64,000 nt of DNA from Gracilariopsis chorda (GCA_003194525.1 NBIV01000020.1:248001-312000); one strand, 5' to 3'; positions 31,304-42,113 are shown, counted from the stretch's first letter. The notes: generated by a model not told the origin, from the sequence alone. Made by a program: numbers and translations.

Positions 31304-32678
31304 ATGCGAACCCCCTTTCTACTCCATCTATCTGCAATCCTTTTTATTACGGTTCATCAACTCACTGTTGCACAAACCCTACAACCCCACTACAACCTTC
31401 AACTATGGGAGGACCCACGTTTTCTTTCTCTTTCCTCACACTCCCCCACCGCTGCGAACATACGTTCCATCACTGAATTCCACTCTTCCTTCCGATCGGC
31501 CGTACGTCTTTTGCACTCTTTTATACAAGTCATCGACACACGGCGACAACAAACAACCTCCCCCTGCAACCTCCCGGGAGATCTCAAGTGGCCCGCTACT
31601 GCATCAGACACTGGTAAGAAACGGCAGATTCCCGTCGGACCTTTACAACCCGATTGTCCCATGCAAATCGTCCTCTCCAAGGCCGTGCATGACAAAGAAT
31701 TACATCCTCACCTTCGTCAAACTGCCATGCAAACAATTGAACACTTTGTTCTGGACACTCCAAGCTATTTCAACCATACATGAAAACCCCAACACTATCG
31801 GTTTAAGCAATTGGACAACCCAATATCCACGTTCATCCTGGACGATACCGGTTCCACAGTCCTCTCAAATGTGCTCTGTTGAAGTGCTTTCCGGCTATCG
31901 CGTGAAGAACGTCTTGTATCTGTACACTTCAATGACGAACCATCCAGTCGATTTAAACGTTCCAGATTTTCAACGACAGTATGTGGAAGAATGGGTTCGA
32001 GAGGATATGAAAACCAGTTTGCGGATGATTCAACCTCAACTATTACATTTTCCAAATGGAAGTTTAGAAAGGGGTCCGTGGCAGAAGACAACTACCTTGT
32101 TTTCCAGATGGGGCGCCAGCGATAAATTATCCTCTCACGGTGCTATGGTCATGGAAGACGTTTTGGCTATTACAACAGCACTCCGTCGAAAGCAACAGAG
32201 AGTTTCTCAAGCTGAAGATTCATTAGTACCTTCCAATATTGCTATTCTCGCCTTGCCTTTGTTAATGGCTCTTGTGCCAAGCACCGTACTGGGTGATCAA
32301 ACCAGTCTTGGTATCCTCATCTATGTTACCTTCACCGATGTGATGAACGTGTTCCCGTTCCTAATCAAGGGTGTTGAGCTCTTTATGACCGGTAATATGG
32401 AGGAACGGGAGACAGTTGCTTATCATGTTGGCGATAATCAGTTTGGAGAGATTGAGATGTGGGCCGCTCTATGTGCTGGTCCCTCCGGGTTTGAACGGAC
32501 TGGAGCAGTATTTGTTGCCATATCTGTTGTTCTGATCGTGACTGGTATTGCGATTGAATTTATTGCCAACCGTGTTCAAAAACGTAGGCGGATGCAGGCA
32601 AGCCTTCTCGACGAAGAGAAGAAGCTCAGAACACAGAATGATGCGGGATGTTCATACGAGAGCTCGGGTAGTGTTTAG
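31304..32678 (+). CDS. Secretory-pathway membrane protein of unknown function (probable intron)
   Basis: The ATG at 31304 gives a convincing signal peptide (MRTPFLLHLSAILFITVHQL, cleavage expected near TVAQ). The strongly coding downstream frame lies in a different register. Removing 31502-31607 (106 nt, GTACGT donor as in two other genes here, TGCATCAG acceptor) joins them into a 422-residue protein. The lumenal part has several NxS/T sequons. Two hydrophobic segments near the C-terminus (SNIAILALPLLMALVPSTVL and VFVAISVVLIVTGIAIEFI) surround a loop, and the tail after them is basic (RVQKRRRM). I do not recognise the family. The splice junction is my inference; other junctions are possible. 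Confidence 0.6.
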
Positions 32679-33597
32679 AGCTCTATGTTGCTTCAAAATG
32701 ACTGCTGGGAACTCGCTTCCGCGACGACACGGGATGAAGAAGAGTCTTGCGTGAGTTGCCAATGAATCACGAGTCATACATATCACAAAGCTGCTGTCCG
32801 TCATGCTTGTCAACTGCTTTTAAAAGCTGTTAAGATTATGACCCTGTATATCAAGAGTCTGTTTGTTGCTAACAGAAACGGCAAATCACTGCATTGTCAA
32901 TTGCTCAATCTTTGCTCTTCGGCCCACATGAAGATTGGGTGAAGCGCGACCTCTTAACAAGAAATGCGCGATAGTGAAAGATTTGAAACAGTAGACTTCC
33001 AGTTAAATGTTAGAAGACCAGCCTCCCACCTTTGTCCCTTTGTAGCATATGTATTATTCGTCTTACGAAGTTCGTAGGTTACGGGCCGTCTTGTTGAGAC
33101 ATTGTTGAGAATGTGTTGAGCTCAAATTTAGAAGGCTGGCCTCGTTACCTTCGTGCTGCCCGCTTTTTAAGGAAACCACAAAGCTTCGTCCAATCAGGTA
33201 GTTACAGCTAGCAAATATTATGATTTTGAAATGTAATTAGGTTACAAAAGGAAAGGAATAGCCGTAGGATTACAAGCGATCACTAAACGTCAACTCTCTA
33301 GCCAGGTAGCAATCCTAACCCTTACCAACAGTCTTGAAGGTAGACGACAAGATTCTTACGTAGTAGGTAAGGGTTAGCAGAAAATCTTGCCTACAGCATA
33401 CCAACCACCCCTCCAAACACAAACCCATCTGCCCGCACAACTTGTTGTTACTGCTGCAACATTTAAGAGAAGATTCTTGGAAGCAGGGGAATTGTATTAT
33501 TGCGTTGTCGAGCCAATAGAGCTGAGGTCATCTGTCATTCCCATTGTTAAGCGTCCAAAGTCCAACACATCCATTCCGATCTTTTGACGTGTGGCAA
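32679..33597. other. Spacer with a 12-bp inverted repeat
   Basis: No supported gene. It contains the perfect inverted repeat at 33315-33377 and the RPB8 promoter. Confidence 0.5.
33315..33377. repeat. Inverted repeat CTAACCCTTACC / GGTAAGGGTTAG
   Basis: Perfect 12-bp arms at 33315-33326 and 33366-33377 with a 39-bp centre. It is the longest and cleanest member of the intergenic GCTAACCC family in this window. Confidence 0.9.
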
Positions 33598-34326
33598 ATG
33601 GCTGGGATAATATTTTCAGACTCCTTTAAGATAAGGCGTTTAGACTGGGATGAGAAGACTAAATCGGTGATAAAGAAGTTTGACAAAGGTAAGAATCACG
33701 GTTTCAGACACGATGCTTTCGCCTGGTATTGTTCTCCTCGGTTATCTGACATATTCCGGATATAACTTGGCTGCGTATATCTGGCATTAACGGTTCATTT
33801 GATATTTAAGTTTCAAGGATTGAGGGCAAAAGTGAAGCCTACGACACTGAGCTTGTGCTCGATGTTAATACTGAAATATACCCCGTATCTGCTGACGAAG
33901 TTATTGATATACTTATAACTGAGCGATTGGAAGATACACCACCCAATCCGGATGATCCTGAGGGTTATAATCCCATAAAGCCTCTTGGAGATCGAGCCGA
34001 TGCGTACGAATACATTATGCACGGTAAGATATTCAAGTATCATGAGGAAAGACAGCGTGCGTAAGTTTTGTTTCTGTGATCCCTTGCTACACATGCGATA
34101 ACTGTTTGCGACAGCGAAAATGTATGCGAGCCCCAACCCAATTCGGTGAATAGAGAACTAACTGTGACCTATTTAATTGCTCACTCCTGTGTACCTTGCC
34201 TAAGGTAGAAATATATACTTTTCTTTTGGAGGGCTCCTCATGAAGTTGCATGGTGAATCCAATATTCTGCTGTCCCATATCTTTCGGGTGGATGCAGATG
34301 TTTATCTGTTTGTAAGAAAGAAGTAG
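33598..34326 (+). CDS. RPB8: RNA polymerases I/II/III common subunit RPB8 (RPABC3), three exons
   Basis: RPB8 is a small OB-fold subunit shared by all three nuclear RNA polymerases. Model: exons 33598-33688, 33811-34060 and 34209-34326, 152 residues, the same size as other RPB8 proteins (about 150). Exon 1: MAGIIFSDSFKIRRLDWDEK. Exon 2: VSRIEGKSEAYDTELVLDVN, EIYPV and YNPIKPLGDRADAYEYIMHG. Exon 3: FSFGGLLMKLHGE and DADVYLFVRKK. Introns are 122 and 148 nt with GTAAGA and GTAAGT donors and TAAG and TAG acceptors; both joins keep the frame and restore conserved blocks. The short exons make this gene easy to miss. It converges on NTF2, 213 bp away. Confidence 0.95.
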
Positions 34327-34539
34327 GCGGAAATCTATGACACACAGAGACAGGCATTGCTTTATCTCTACACGCAGCGTAGAAGAAGGGACAGGTCGAA
34401 AGGTTGTTCCTCACGACAGCCCGAAACCGAAGTAAAGGGGTTTCCAGATGCGCGCGAGGAATGTGGCCCTCTGCAAACAACGAAATGCTGCACTCTGCGT
34501 GAGATCCATGCACCTTTGCTAACGGTAGTGATGTTATCC

Positions 34540-35144
34540 TTAACCATAATTGAGACGGAAAATGTCGTTCTGAACCCAAAAGTTGCTTCCTTCAGGAAGC
34601 AAGTAAAAGCATTGCGCAAACTTCACCGGATTCTGTTCGTTATCGAGAACCAAATTTCCGCTGACGGACACGAGAATTCCATTCGGCTGCACAGCAAGAG
34701 TGGGTTGCACATCCATTGTGATAATCTTGTGTTTTACTTGCTTAAGACCGAGAGACTGTCATGCAGATGGAAAGTCAGATTTGTGCTGAAGGGAAGATGA
34801 TCGTTTCAAGGGGAATCTACGAAAGGAAAAAGTGTTGGAGAAAGGAGATGAGCTTGTAACTTACGGTTAGCTTGTTCATGATTTCGTCAGCACCCATACA
34901 TTTCTGACCTTCAAACGTTAGCACGCTCTGGTCCTTCTGTGTTATGGAGAAGTTTCGTTGGTGGGAATCATCAAATTGTTAGCTTATTTGCTACGGAAAA
35001 GAATGGCACGACGCGCAGCGACACGGCAGGTGTCATCGAATGACAACGTACGTAGAGAGGCCGCAAGTTCTCCCGATTTGAGTCGAAGATGCTATAGTAG
35101 TAGTTGACAAACGCCGTGCCGATCTGTTCCATTTGGTCAGCCAT
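34540..35144 (-). CDS. NTF2: Nuclear transport factor 2 (NTF2), three exons
   Basis: NTF2 carries Ran-GDP back into the nucleus through nuclear pores. Model: exons 35144-35052, 34936-34865 and 34755-34540, 126 residues, the normal family length. Exon 1: MEQIGTAFVNYYYSIFDSNR. Exon 2: KDQSVLTFEGQKCMGADEIM. Exon 3: SLGLKQVKHKIITMDVQPT, GILVSVSGNLVLDN, VKFAQCFYLLPEG and WVQNDIFRLNYG. All are in NTF2 order, including the Asp and Phe/Trp positions of the Ran-binding cavity. Introns are 115 and 109 nt with GTACGT and GTAAGT donors. Antisense open frames in this stretch are shadows. Confidence 0.95.
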
Positions 35145-35818
35145 GTTGGGGTTCAAATGAAAAGGCAAAATCACAAACGGGAGGGCCGGCGAGAGAGATA
35201 TAGGGTTGTCAACGACGACCGAGTTCGAAAGAAGCAGCGTACTGATGAGCATCCTCATTTTGCAATTGGTTTTGAGTTGCTGCATGTCTATTCGCGCGTT
35301 CCACCACGATCAGTTCGACACGTATTATCTATTCACCGCCAGCTTGAAAATGAAAAAAAAAACCTGCCTTGACATCTTCGATTTCCAACGGTAGCTACGT
35401 GTAGCCACCTTCATCTCGCCACGTGCAAAAGTGCAGCATCAAACGCAATCTCTGCAATTTTATTTCTATCAAGGGCGATACCTGTAAGATACCAAGGGTA
35501 CTGTAACCCTTACCCAGTATCCTGCCAGTTGTTTCGAAATTTCCTGTTGCTGATTCAAATACCATAGAGAGCAGTCCAACTTCGGAAGGAATGGCTCCGA
35601 TTGTTTTTCCTCAGTGGCCCCGTTCAGTTTTCCTGATTATGTTCGCCTATTGTAGTTCAAGAGCCCGTTCAATACGTTTGCAGCAAACGCAACAGGCTTG
35701 CTCCAAGGAGCAGATGACCGCTTGGATTTGATGAATGCAACCACGCACTCAGTTAAGACGCGGCATCAGAAGCAAAGCGACATGACATGAACCAGTATTC
35801 TGAGTATTATTAATAATC
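35145..35818. other. Region between divergent NTF2 and dynein intermediate chain
   Basis: About 670 bp, presumably both promoters. A partial member of the intergenic repeat family, TACCAAGGGTACTGTAACCC, lies at about 35490-35510. No gene seen. Confidence 0.45.
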
Positions 35819-37402
35819 ATGGATCATAGACTTGAAATACAAGAAAGGCGACGCCGTCTCCAACGACAAAAGGAAACATTGAAGGATTTGCAGTCTTTTC
35901 AAAGCACAACATCTCATCCATCGTTTCATCCTAACACACTTTCCGGCTCTTCTGGCTCTTCGAATCGCAACAGAAACTCTTTCAGCTCTAGTTCTTTCTC
36001 TCGAGCTTTGAAAGCAGAGCTGAATGTACCACCATCGTCCTCTGAATGCCATGGTACTAGACCTGGCTCACTTCTCGAACACAGTGACACTGCTAATAGA
36101 TCTCAATTACGGGATCTCTTGGGCGATAATAACTTCTCTTCGAAACTTGGATTAATCCCCGTGCAGCAAGAAGACAACGGGAAGCCATCTTCTGGAGATC
36201 TTAGCTCCCACGGTCGTTCTGATGGGTCTCCGCTACAATTCCAGCTGGCTCTGAGAGATGAAGCAACGGAAAACCGGCCCAATACGGCCATCAAGTTCCA
36301 CACAAAGTTCAATGAGATTCTCATTACTTCTCATGACCGTCGTTCTGATCACAAGCTCTTTGCTGACCCTGGGGTAATCGCCGTATGGAACCTGGACGAA
36401 GGCCGAGGGGCATTGCAAAGAGCGCTCACTGCTAATGCAGCCATATCTGCGATCGAGCTACCGAGTATATCACCCACCCTTATAATCGCGGGGACTACGT
36501 CTGGTAGCATCCTCTTCTGGGACACGAGGGTGAAGACTGCACTACCCATTAACGCCCTTGACAGTAGTACCACAGCAGTGACCAGCTTTCATGACAAACA
36601 GAAAGTCACCGCCGTGAAGACAACAGCAGTATCATCACCTTTCTTTGTCTCAACAAGCAACGGAGGACACATGTGCAAATGGACTCTTTCAAAGCCAGAA
36701 GTTCCTATTACCAAGGACACTCTGAGAGATAATTCAACATCAGCTGAACTGAACATATCAAGCTTCGATTTTCCGCGGACTACTAAGCTTAGTGGAGACG
36801 TGAATAACACTGCAAGAATGACCTCTTTGTTTGTTGGAAGTGAATCAGGAGGGATTTATCGCGCGGATGGTGGTGCTTCGTCGTGGTCCATTGAATCTGC
36901 ATCAAAGGAAAGTCATGAAGCTGCTGTGACCGCAATGTCGGCGCATCCTTTCGGACGCCGAGTCGCTTTTCTTGACGACGTTGTCCTTTCCGCTTCAGAA
37001 GATTGGACGATTAAGTTGTGGTATTTCCATAAGTCTCAACCAGCGGTTTGCATGGACACTTTCGATATGGTTCAAAACGGGAGAGTGAACGACATTGCAT
37101 GGAGCAGTCAGCATCCTACCATGTTCTGTTCTGGGGACGAAGCTGGGTTTCTGTCTTTGTTTGACGTGAGCAATCACTTGTCTTCGACCGATGGCCGAAA
37201 TTGTTGGCAGTTTCAAACTCCGGAATCTAAAGAAAACGTTCAACTGACCAGTGTTCAATGGGATTATATCTCTCGGCATGTGTGTGCGGGAAACTCCAAG
37301 GGAACCGTTTCCTTGTGGCAATGCACCCCTGCTTTTGCCTCGTTACCGGATGCGGAGTGGATGGGGCGTTACCTGAAGTCTAAGAGGAGTGAACGAATTT
37401 AA
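35819..37402 (+). CDS. DYNC1I: Dynein intermediate chain, cytoplasmic type (WD40)
   Basis: The cytoplasmic dynein intermediate chain bridges heavy chains, light chains and dynactin. The protein has 527 residues from ATG. The N-terminus MDHRLEIQERRRRLQRQKET is a basic coiled coil like the p150Glued-binding start of DYNC1I. A Ser-rich linker follows. From about residue 165 there are WD repeats, including GVIAVWNLDEG, LIIAGTTSGSILFWDTR, SLFVGSESGGIYRAD, LSASEDWTIKLW and VNDIAWSSQHPTMFCSGDEAG, in the order of the dynein intermediate chain propeller (the V-x-GT-x-SG-x-I-x-LWD and SS-x-DW-TVKLW blocks). It is somewhat shorter than the animal protein. A related WD40 protein is less likely because of the combined head and propeller match. 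Confidence 0.8.
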   Translation: MDHRLEIQERRRRLQRQKETLKDLQSFQSTTSHPSFHPNTLSGSSGSSNRNRNSFSSSSFSRALKAELNVPPSSSECHGTRPGSLLEHSDTANRSQLRDLLGDNNFSSKLGLIPVQQEDNGKPSSGDLSSHGRSDGSPLQFQLALRDEATENRPNTAIKFHTKFNEILITSHDRRSDHKLFADPGVIAVWNLDEGRGALQRALTANAAISAIELPSISPTLIIAGTTSGSILFWDTRVKTALPINALDSSTTAVTSFHDKQKVTAVKTTAVSSPFFVSTSNGGHMCKWTLSKPEVPITKDTLRDNSTSAELNISSFDFPRTTKLSGDVNNTARMTSLFVGSESGGIYRADGGASSWSIESASKESHEAAVTAMSAHPFGRRVAFLDDVVLSASEDWTIKLWYFHKSQPAVCMDTFDMVQNGRVNDIAWSSQHPTMFCSGDEAGFLSLFDVSNHLSSTDGRNCWQFQTPESKENVQLTSVQWDYISRHVCAGNSKGTVSLWQCTPAFASLPDAEWMGRYLKSKRSERI

Positions 37403-37779
37403 CATCTGATTATTGTGCAGAGTACCCAGTATCTGCCTAGGTTGCACGTCACACAATTCGAATACACATGGATCAACGCCACCAGGGAAAAGAACAAGAC
37501 AGATGAATGCTTGATTGGGTTTGTTTTACGTTCGCAGTAGATGACGAGACCGAGTTTTTTGAAACAACTTATGTCAGAAACAGATTCATTTCAGTAAGGA
37601 ATCCAATGTATGCATGTATTCTATGGAATGCTGGTGTTCGAATTCTTATTGCTACGACGCTGCTACCAGAAGGCTGCCTGTTCAGCATCTTTTAGTCACC
37701 CCCTCGTTTCGAAGCAGTAGGAAGGCGTTCTAAGGACTCTCATATCCTTGTGTGTGTGTTTATATGAGCTCGTGTCCCT
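37403..37779. other. Spacer downstream of the dynein intermediate chain
   Basis: AT-rich 3' region, no gene or repeat seen. Confidence 0.4.
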
Positions 37780-38330
37780 AATTCCAGGACTACGGTAGGG
37801 GTCAAAGTGAAAGGAACCCCTCTCTCTCTAGATAAACCAGTAACTTTTCTGGTTCTTACTATTGATTCGACGTCAAAACCTTGCCTCTCCCGGAGAGGTG
37901 GAAGTTCTCCACGTCGGGACGCCGCTCGTTGGCGACATCTAAGAACGAAATGGTAGATACGTTTGTATGTTAAGCCCACATCCCAGCGGGCAGAAACACT
38001 TCATGCCGTGGATAAACGTGGAGACAGGATACAGCGTTGGGACGTGGCCGGTAAATGTTTGCGCCAAAGCAGTATGCGCTCTTCTCAGAGTCACCGTATT
38101 CAGCAGCGGCTCCGGAACTTCGCTCATTGGCTCTGCGCTTGTAAGGCGGATGCGGATTCCTTGTTTCACCTCCCGAAAGTCGATCTCTTTCTGTAGTTGC
38201 TGCTCTGTAGGTAATCCGAGTCTTTTCTTCGCAAGGTCGTCGATAGCCTCGTTTCGTTGCAAATCGCAGTGTCTGGTACCCACACATCCGTATGATGCAT
38301 CTCTTAGCTTATCTCTCATTATCAGGTCCT
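37780..38330 (-). mobile_element. Truncated LINE remnant (RNase H end and zinc knuckle)
   Basis: The minus strand encodes QRNEAIDDLAKKRLGLPTEQQLQKEIDFREVKQ, RRAHTALAQTFTGHVPTLYPVSTFIHG and CFCPLGCG, the same order as in the LINE at 29210-29740 (GLKLPLEQQLAVPVDFADVKAQL, ...LAQLATRHVPSLHPVGSYLHKK, CECG). A frame break follows, and HFVLRC appears in another frame toward 37900. This is an older 5'-truncated copy. Confidence 0.65.
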
Positions 38331-38583
38331 AGCTGATGACACCAGTCGTGTTACATTCCCAGGCTACTTCACCGCAACCGGGCCGTACTATCCTCAAGCT
38401 TCTGCAGGGAGACTATGTACACGTCCTATTTGCTACTAGCGTTCATAGCCTTCTTCCTTCTCGATCGTCTCCCGTCGTCTTTCGTATTCTGCACATGATC
38501 CCAACAGAGGGACACACCATGACGAGGTGGTACCACGTCTGCGTCGTCTAGAAGCAATGATAGCACCCTCCGTTATTTGCTTT
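38331..38583. other. Short spacer
   Basis: No gene or repeat seen; contains the 3' end region of the radical SAM gene on the minus strand. Confidence 0.4.
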
Positions 38584-41574
38584 TCACGATACCGTGGATG
38601 TATCACCCTCTGCGAATATAATCCGTGCTCGATGTGAGTGTAGCAGCTGATATCTGGAGGTACCCATCACGATATTGATCATATCGACAAGGGCATCTGG
38701 ACTAAGAGCGCCTTCATTTCGTAACTCCAACACACAGGTGATAACTCCTGCTTGACTTGGCCAATTCGAGACTCCAACATGCTCAAGAACTGGGGCTGCT
38801 TCCTCGGTAGTAGCAATATTTATGCTCTGCAACATACCTCTCAGATTTCTTTCTGTTTTGTGGCCCTTTTTGCTCACTTTTTCAACTATGACAGGTCCTG
38901 AGTTTTGTACCATGGTCACAACTTCCGACCAGTCAGTGGGGGCATCATCTTCTATATCAAGTGCAACTACGTATTGTGCTGCACGCATTAGCATGGAAAG
39001 AGGCGGAGATTTGACAGGGACTTCTTTAGCTTCTAATACTCTCATCCCCCCTGGTAAGCGAGAGTCAACTTCTTTCCAGAATCGTGATACATCGAATTTG
39101 TGCCGTAGAATGAAGTCGACTACTTCTCCTCCAGCTGTAGAACCAAATGGCAGCGCTGCTGCATTAATAATGCGGGGCTGAGGATGAAATCCGCCTGTGA
39201 AAGAAATAGGTATGGAAGCCCGTCGTAGCAGCCGGTCCAACATTCTGGCAAGGTCTAAATGTGACGCCAGTGCCACTGCTCCTCTCTTTTCAAATGTCAT
39301 TCGTAGTCTTTGTACAGATGCAGTACTTGGTCTGTACAGTCCATCAAAGGCCGGTACATCTGGTGCAGGGATGGTTATGTTGTTCCCCATGGTGTCTCCG
39401 CAAACTCCACACGAGGAGCATTCCGTAAATGCACAGTCAGGGGTTAGAGTTTCCGTCAGAGCCCTCATCAGTTCATCTCTAAGCCACCCTTTGTCTAATC
39501 CAGTGTCTATATGATCCCATGGCAGCGGTCTATCAAGCGGTGATGATGTGGTGAAGCCTTGATCATCCACAGATTCCTTTGGAAGCAAGGTTTTTCGATC
39601 TAAGTTGCCAGAGCGAACGGTTTCATACCATCCTCTAGGACCTCGGATTTCTTCCCGATCAGTATCGACGATGTTCCATTCTCCTTGTTCTTGTCTCCGA
39701 TACTTCCACTCCAAGCCTGCCTCAGCAATTGCTTGACACCAGGCATCGTAGGCCTCCTTCATGTTCTCCCACCACGCATCCATGCCTGCACCAAGTTCAT
39801 GAGCTCTCCTTATCACCTTACCAAGTCTGCGATCTCCTCTGCCTATGAAGTCTTCCATTGCCGAGAGCATGGGGTCTGTCATGGATAGCTTCACATCTCG
39901 GGTATTTCTGAAGGCATGCTTGAGCATTCTTTGCTTCCGCTTAACTTCCTCAATAGATGTCGAATGCCACTGGAATGGTGTCCAGCTCTTGGGAGTGAAT
40001 GTTGAAATGGTGGTAGTTATCGATAGTCGGCGTCGCCCAGGAGTACGACATTTCCGTTGCAGCCATTTGATGGTGTCTGCGATACCCATAACATCATCAT
40101 CAGTTTCAGATGGAAGGTTTATCATGAAATATAACTTCACGTTCTGGTATCCAGAGTCGTAAGCGAGCTTCACACCTCTAAGCAGGTCTTCATTGGTTAG
40201 ACCTTTATTAATGACGTCCCTCATTCGTTGTGTTCCAGCTTCTGGCGCGAAGGTTAGTCCAGCCTTTCGGATACCGGAAACAACGTCAACGATATGCTCA
40301 TCAAACCTATCAACACGCTGTGACCCCAAGGTGAGATTTATGGATTCCTCTTGGCTCTTAAGTTCGTTCTTAAGTTGAATTCCAACACTTGGTAAACTCA
40401 ACCAGTCAGAGCAGCTCAAAGAAAGCAGCGAGAACTCGTTATACCCTGTGCCTTTCACGCCTTCCTTAACGGTCTTGATCACGTCCTCCGGGCTCACGTC
40501 ACGGGCGGGACGCTGTACCATGCCTGGTAGGCAAAAGCGACATCCGCGAGTGCATCCACGTCGAACTTCTACAGTTAAACGATCGTGAACCGGGTCTGTG
40601 AGAGGAACAAGCTGAGTGGCTCGCCAGGGCTGGGGAAGAGAGTTTCGTTTTTGTACTTTCTTGGGGACGTCTGGTCGCACGGGATACACCGCTCCCGAGG
40701 AGTGCGATGAGTAAAATCGCGGAACATAAACCCCTGAAACTTCGTTGGCAAGCTTTAATAGCATTTCTTCCCGAGTGATGTCGGGTTTCTCTTCGGTTGC
40801 CCTTACAATGCATTCGCCTATTTCAGGGAGCATATCTTCCCCATCACCGATGCTCATGAAATCGAAAAAGTCGGCGTAGGGCTCAGGGTTAGCGGTAATA
40901 GTTAAGCCTCCCGCAAATATGAGGGGAGGTCCTTCTCGAAGCGTTGGGGCCGTATCTCTTGCGGTCCAAGTCAGAGGGATGTTTGCTTGTTCCATAACTT
41001 TGACACAGTTAGTTGCTCCCAGTTCATACATCAGGCTCATTCCAATAACGTCAAAGCTTGACAATGGGCGTTTGGATTCAACGGCGAATAAGGGTATATC
41101 GTGCTTTCGCAGAATGCTTTGCATGTCCGGTGCCGGTAGATATGAGCGATCACAAAGGAGGTCTGGGTGCTCATTCAAACAGCCGTACAAAACAATGTGA
41201 CCTGTACTGCTCATTCCAATAGAATACAGGTCTGGATAAGCCAGGCAAAAACGAAGCTTGACAGAATCCCAGGGCTTGCGTATCGCTCCGAACTCGTTGC
41301 CAAGGTATTGGCCTGGTTTTGATATGTTTCGGATCTCATGGAACGGGATGATGGACTTTAACGACTCCCATTCGTCTGAATAGCTGTTTGAAGAGTTTTT
41401 GTATTCGTCTGCTGATTCAGTTGAAGATACTTCAACGCCTGGGGTACTTACAACTGCGCTGTATCTCCATCTTCGCGGTAGCCGGCGACATGAATTGCTG
41501 TCGTTAAGTTGAGGATGCAGAGAACGTGATAACCACGAAGGTTTTGAATACGTTACAAAAGACATTACGCTCAT
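38584..41574 (-). CDS. B12-binding radical SAM protein (TIGR03960/TIGR03936 type), probably plastid
   Basis: A 996-residue single-exon protein. The first 45 residues are Ser/Arg-rich like a transit peptide. A cobalamin-binding-like domain follows (LAYPDLYSIGMSSTGH, SSFDVIGMSLMYELGATN, GGLTITANPEPYADFFDF). The radical SAM Cys are 341, 345 and 348 in GCTRGCRFC, followed by PGMVQRPARDVSPEDVI; FAPEAGTQRMRDVINKGL is also typical. A Cys-rich loop (CAFTECSSCGVCGD) precedes a C-terminal DUF2344-like domain (FEKRGAVALASHLDLARMLDRLLRRA, GGFHPQPRI). Fusion of these two parts is known in cyanobacteria. The substrate is not known to me; radical SAM chemistry is inferred. Divergent from BCCIP. Confidence 0.88.
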   Translation of the reverse strand: MSVMSFVTYSKPSWLSRSLHPQLNDSNSCRRLPRRWRYSAVVSTPGVEVSSTESADEYKNSSNSYSDEWESLKSIIPFHEIRNISKPGQYLGNEFGAIRKPWDSVKLRFCLAYPDLYSIGMSSTGHIVLYGCLNEHPDLLCDRSYLPAPDMQSILRKHDIPLFAVESKRPLSSFDVIGMSLMYELGATNCVKVMEQANIPLTWTARDTAPTLREGPPLIFAGGLTITANPEPYADFFDFMSIGDGEDMLPEIGECIVRATEEKPDITREEMLLKLANEVSGVYVPRFYSSHSSGAVYPVRPDVPKKVQKRNSLPQPWRATQLVPLTDPVHDRLTVEVRRGCTRGCRFCLPGMVQRPARDVSPEDVIKTVKEGVKGTGYNEFSLLSLSCSDWLSLPSVGIQLKNELKSQEESINLTLGSQRVDRFDEHIVDVVSGIRKAGLTFAPEAGTQRMRDVINKGLTNEDLLRGVKLAYDSGYQNVKLYFMINLPSETDDDVMGIADTIKWLQRKCRTPGRRRLSITTTISTFTPKSWTPFQWHSTSIEEVKRKQRMLKHAFRNTRDVKLSMTDPMLSAMEDFIGRGDRRLGKVIRRAHELGAGMDAWWENMKEAYDAWCQAIAEAGLEWKYRRQEQGEWNIVDTDREEIRGPRGWYETVRSGNLDRKTLLPKESVDDQGFTTSSPLDRPLPWDHIDTGLDKGWLRDELMRALTETLTPDCAFTECSSCGVCGDTMGNNITIPAPDVPAFDGLYRPSTASVQRLRMTFEKRGAVALASHLDLARMLDRLLRRASIPISFTGGFHPQPRIINAAALPFGSTAGGEVVDFILRHKFDVSRFWKEVDSRLPGGMRVLEAKEVPVKSPPLSMLMRAAQYVVALDIEDDAPTDWSEVVTMVQNSGPVIVEKVSKKGHKTERNLRGMLQSINIATTEEAAPVLEHVGVSNWPSQAGVITCVLELRNEGALSPDALVDMINIVMGTSRYQLLHSHRARIIFAEGDTSTVS

Positions 41575-42113
41575 GTATTATTCGGTTTTTACTCTTCAGA
41601 GTGAGGGTGGTCGTCTTCGCGCTCACGGTCCTGTTGTGATTATGGGAAATTGCTATCTGAAAAGGAATGCAATTGTTCTTCTAGTTGCGTTGAGGAGTTT
41701 TTCTCGTTGTCGTATTCAGCGGGTTGAACTGAACTGAAGGGGTGCTCAATTCAATGGGGCGATGGTTTCTATGACCGGAGACCGGTGTGCTCCGCCGTAC
41801 GCCTTGGACTGGGATGGGCACGTGATCGAGTTCCCGGAGATCAACTGAACATGAAACAGAATTTGCTACAGTAGTTTCGGATTTTGTATTTGTCAAAATA
41901 GAAAAACCAAAAGCGCTACACGTAGTCGATATCCGGAACGTCGTCAGTGGCGACTGGCTGCGTTCGGCCCGTCGGCGCAGACATAAAGCACGTATATAGC
42001 TACAAGAGATTAAAAGCGGGGTATCTAAGATAGCGGGCGTTGATCACCCCAGGCGCACTGACCCAAGGAGCGGCGTATAACACAGACATACAAAAAACAA
42101 AGCGGCGCTAAGC
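41575..42113. other. Bidirectional promoter region
   Basis: 540 bp between the divergent radical SAM gene and BCCIP. ACGTATATAGC near 41990 could be a TATA-like element for BCCIP. No gene seen. Confidence 0.4.

Noticed and set aside
31368-31783. Non-spliced readings at the start of the 31.3 kb gene
   Set aside because: One frame has the signal peptide and the other the membrane domain; neither alone has both, and a GT-AG intron joins them.
11065-33377. Interstitial telomere repeats
   Set aside because: GGGTTAG/CTAACCC occurs as isolated units in inverted pairs, never as a tandem array.
34238-34800. Open frames over the NTF2 locus in other registers (147 and 113 residues)
   Set aside because: They overlap NTF2 exon 3 and have no family resemblance, while the spliced minus-strand model matches NTF2 throughout.
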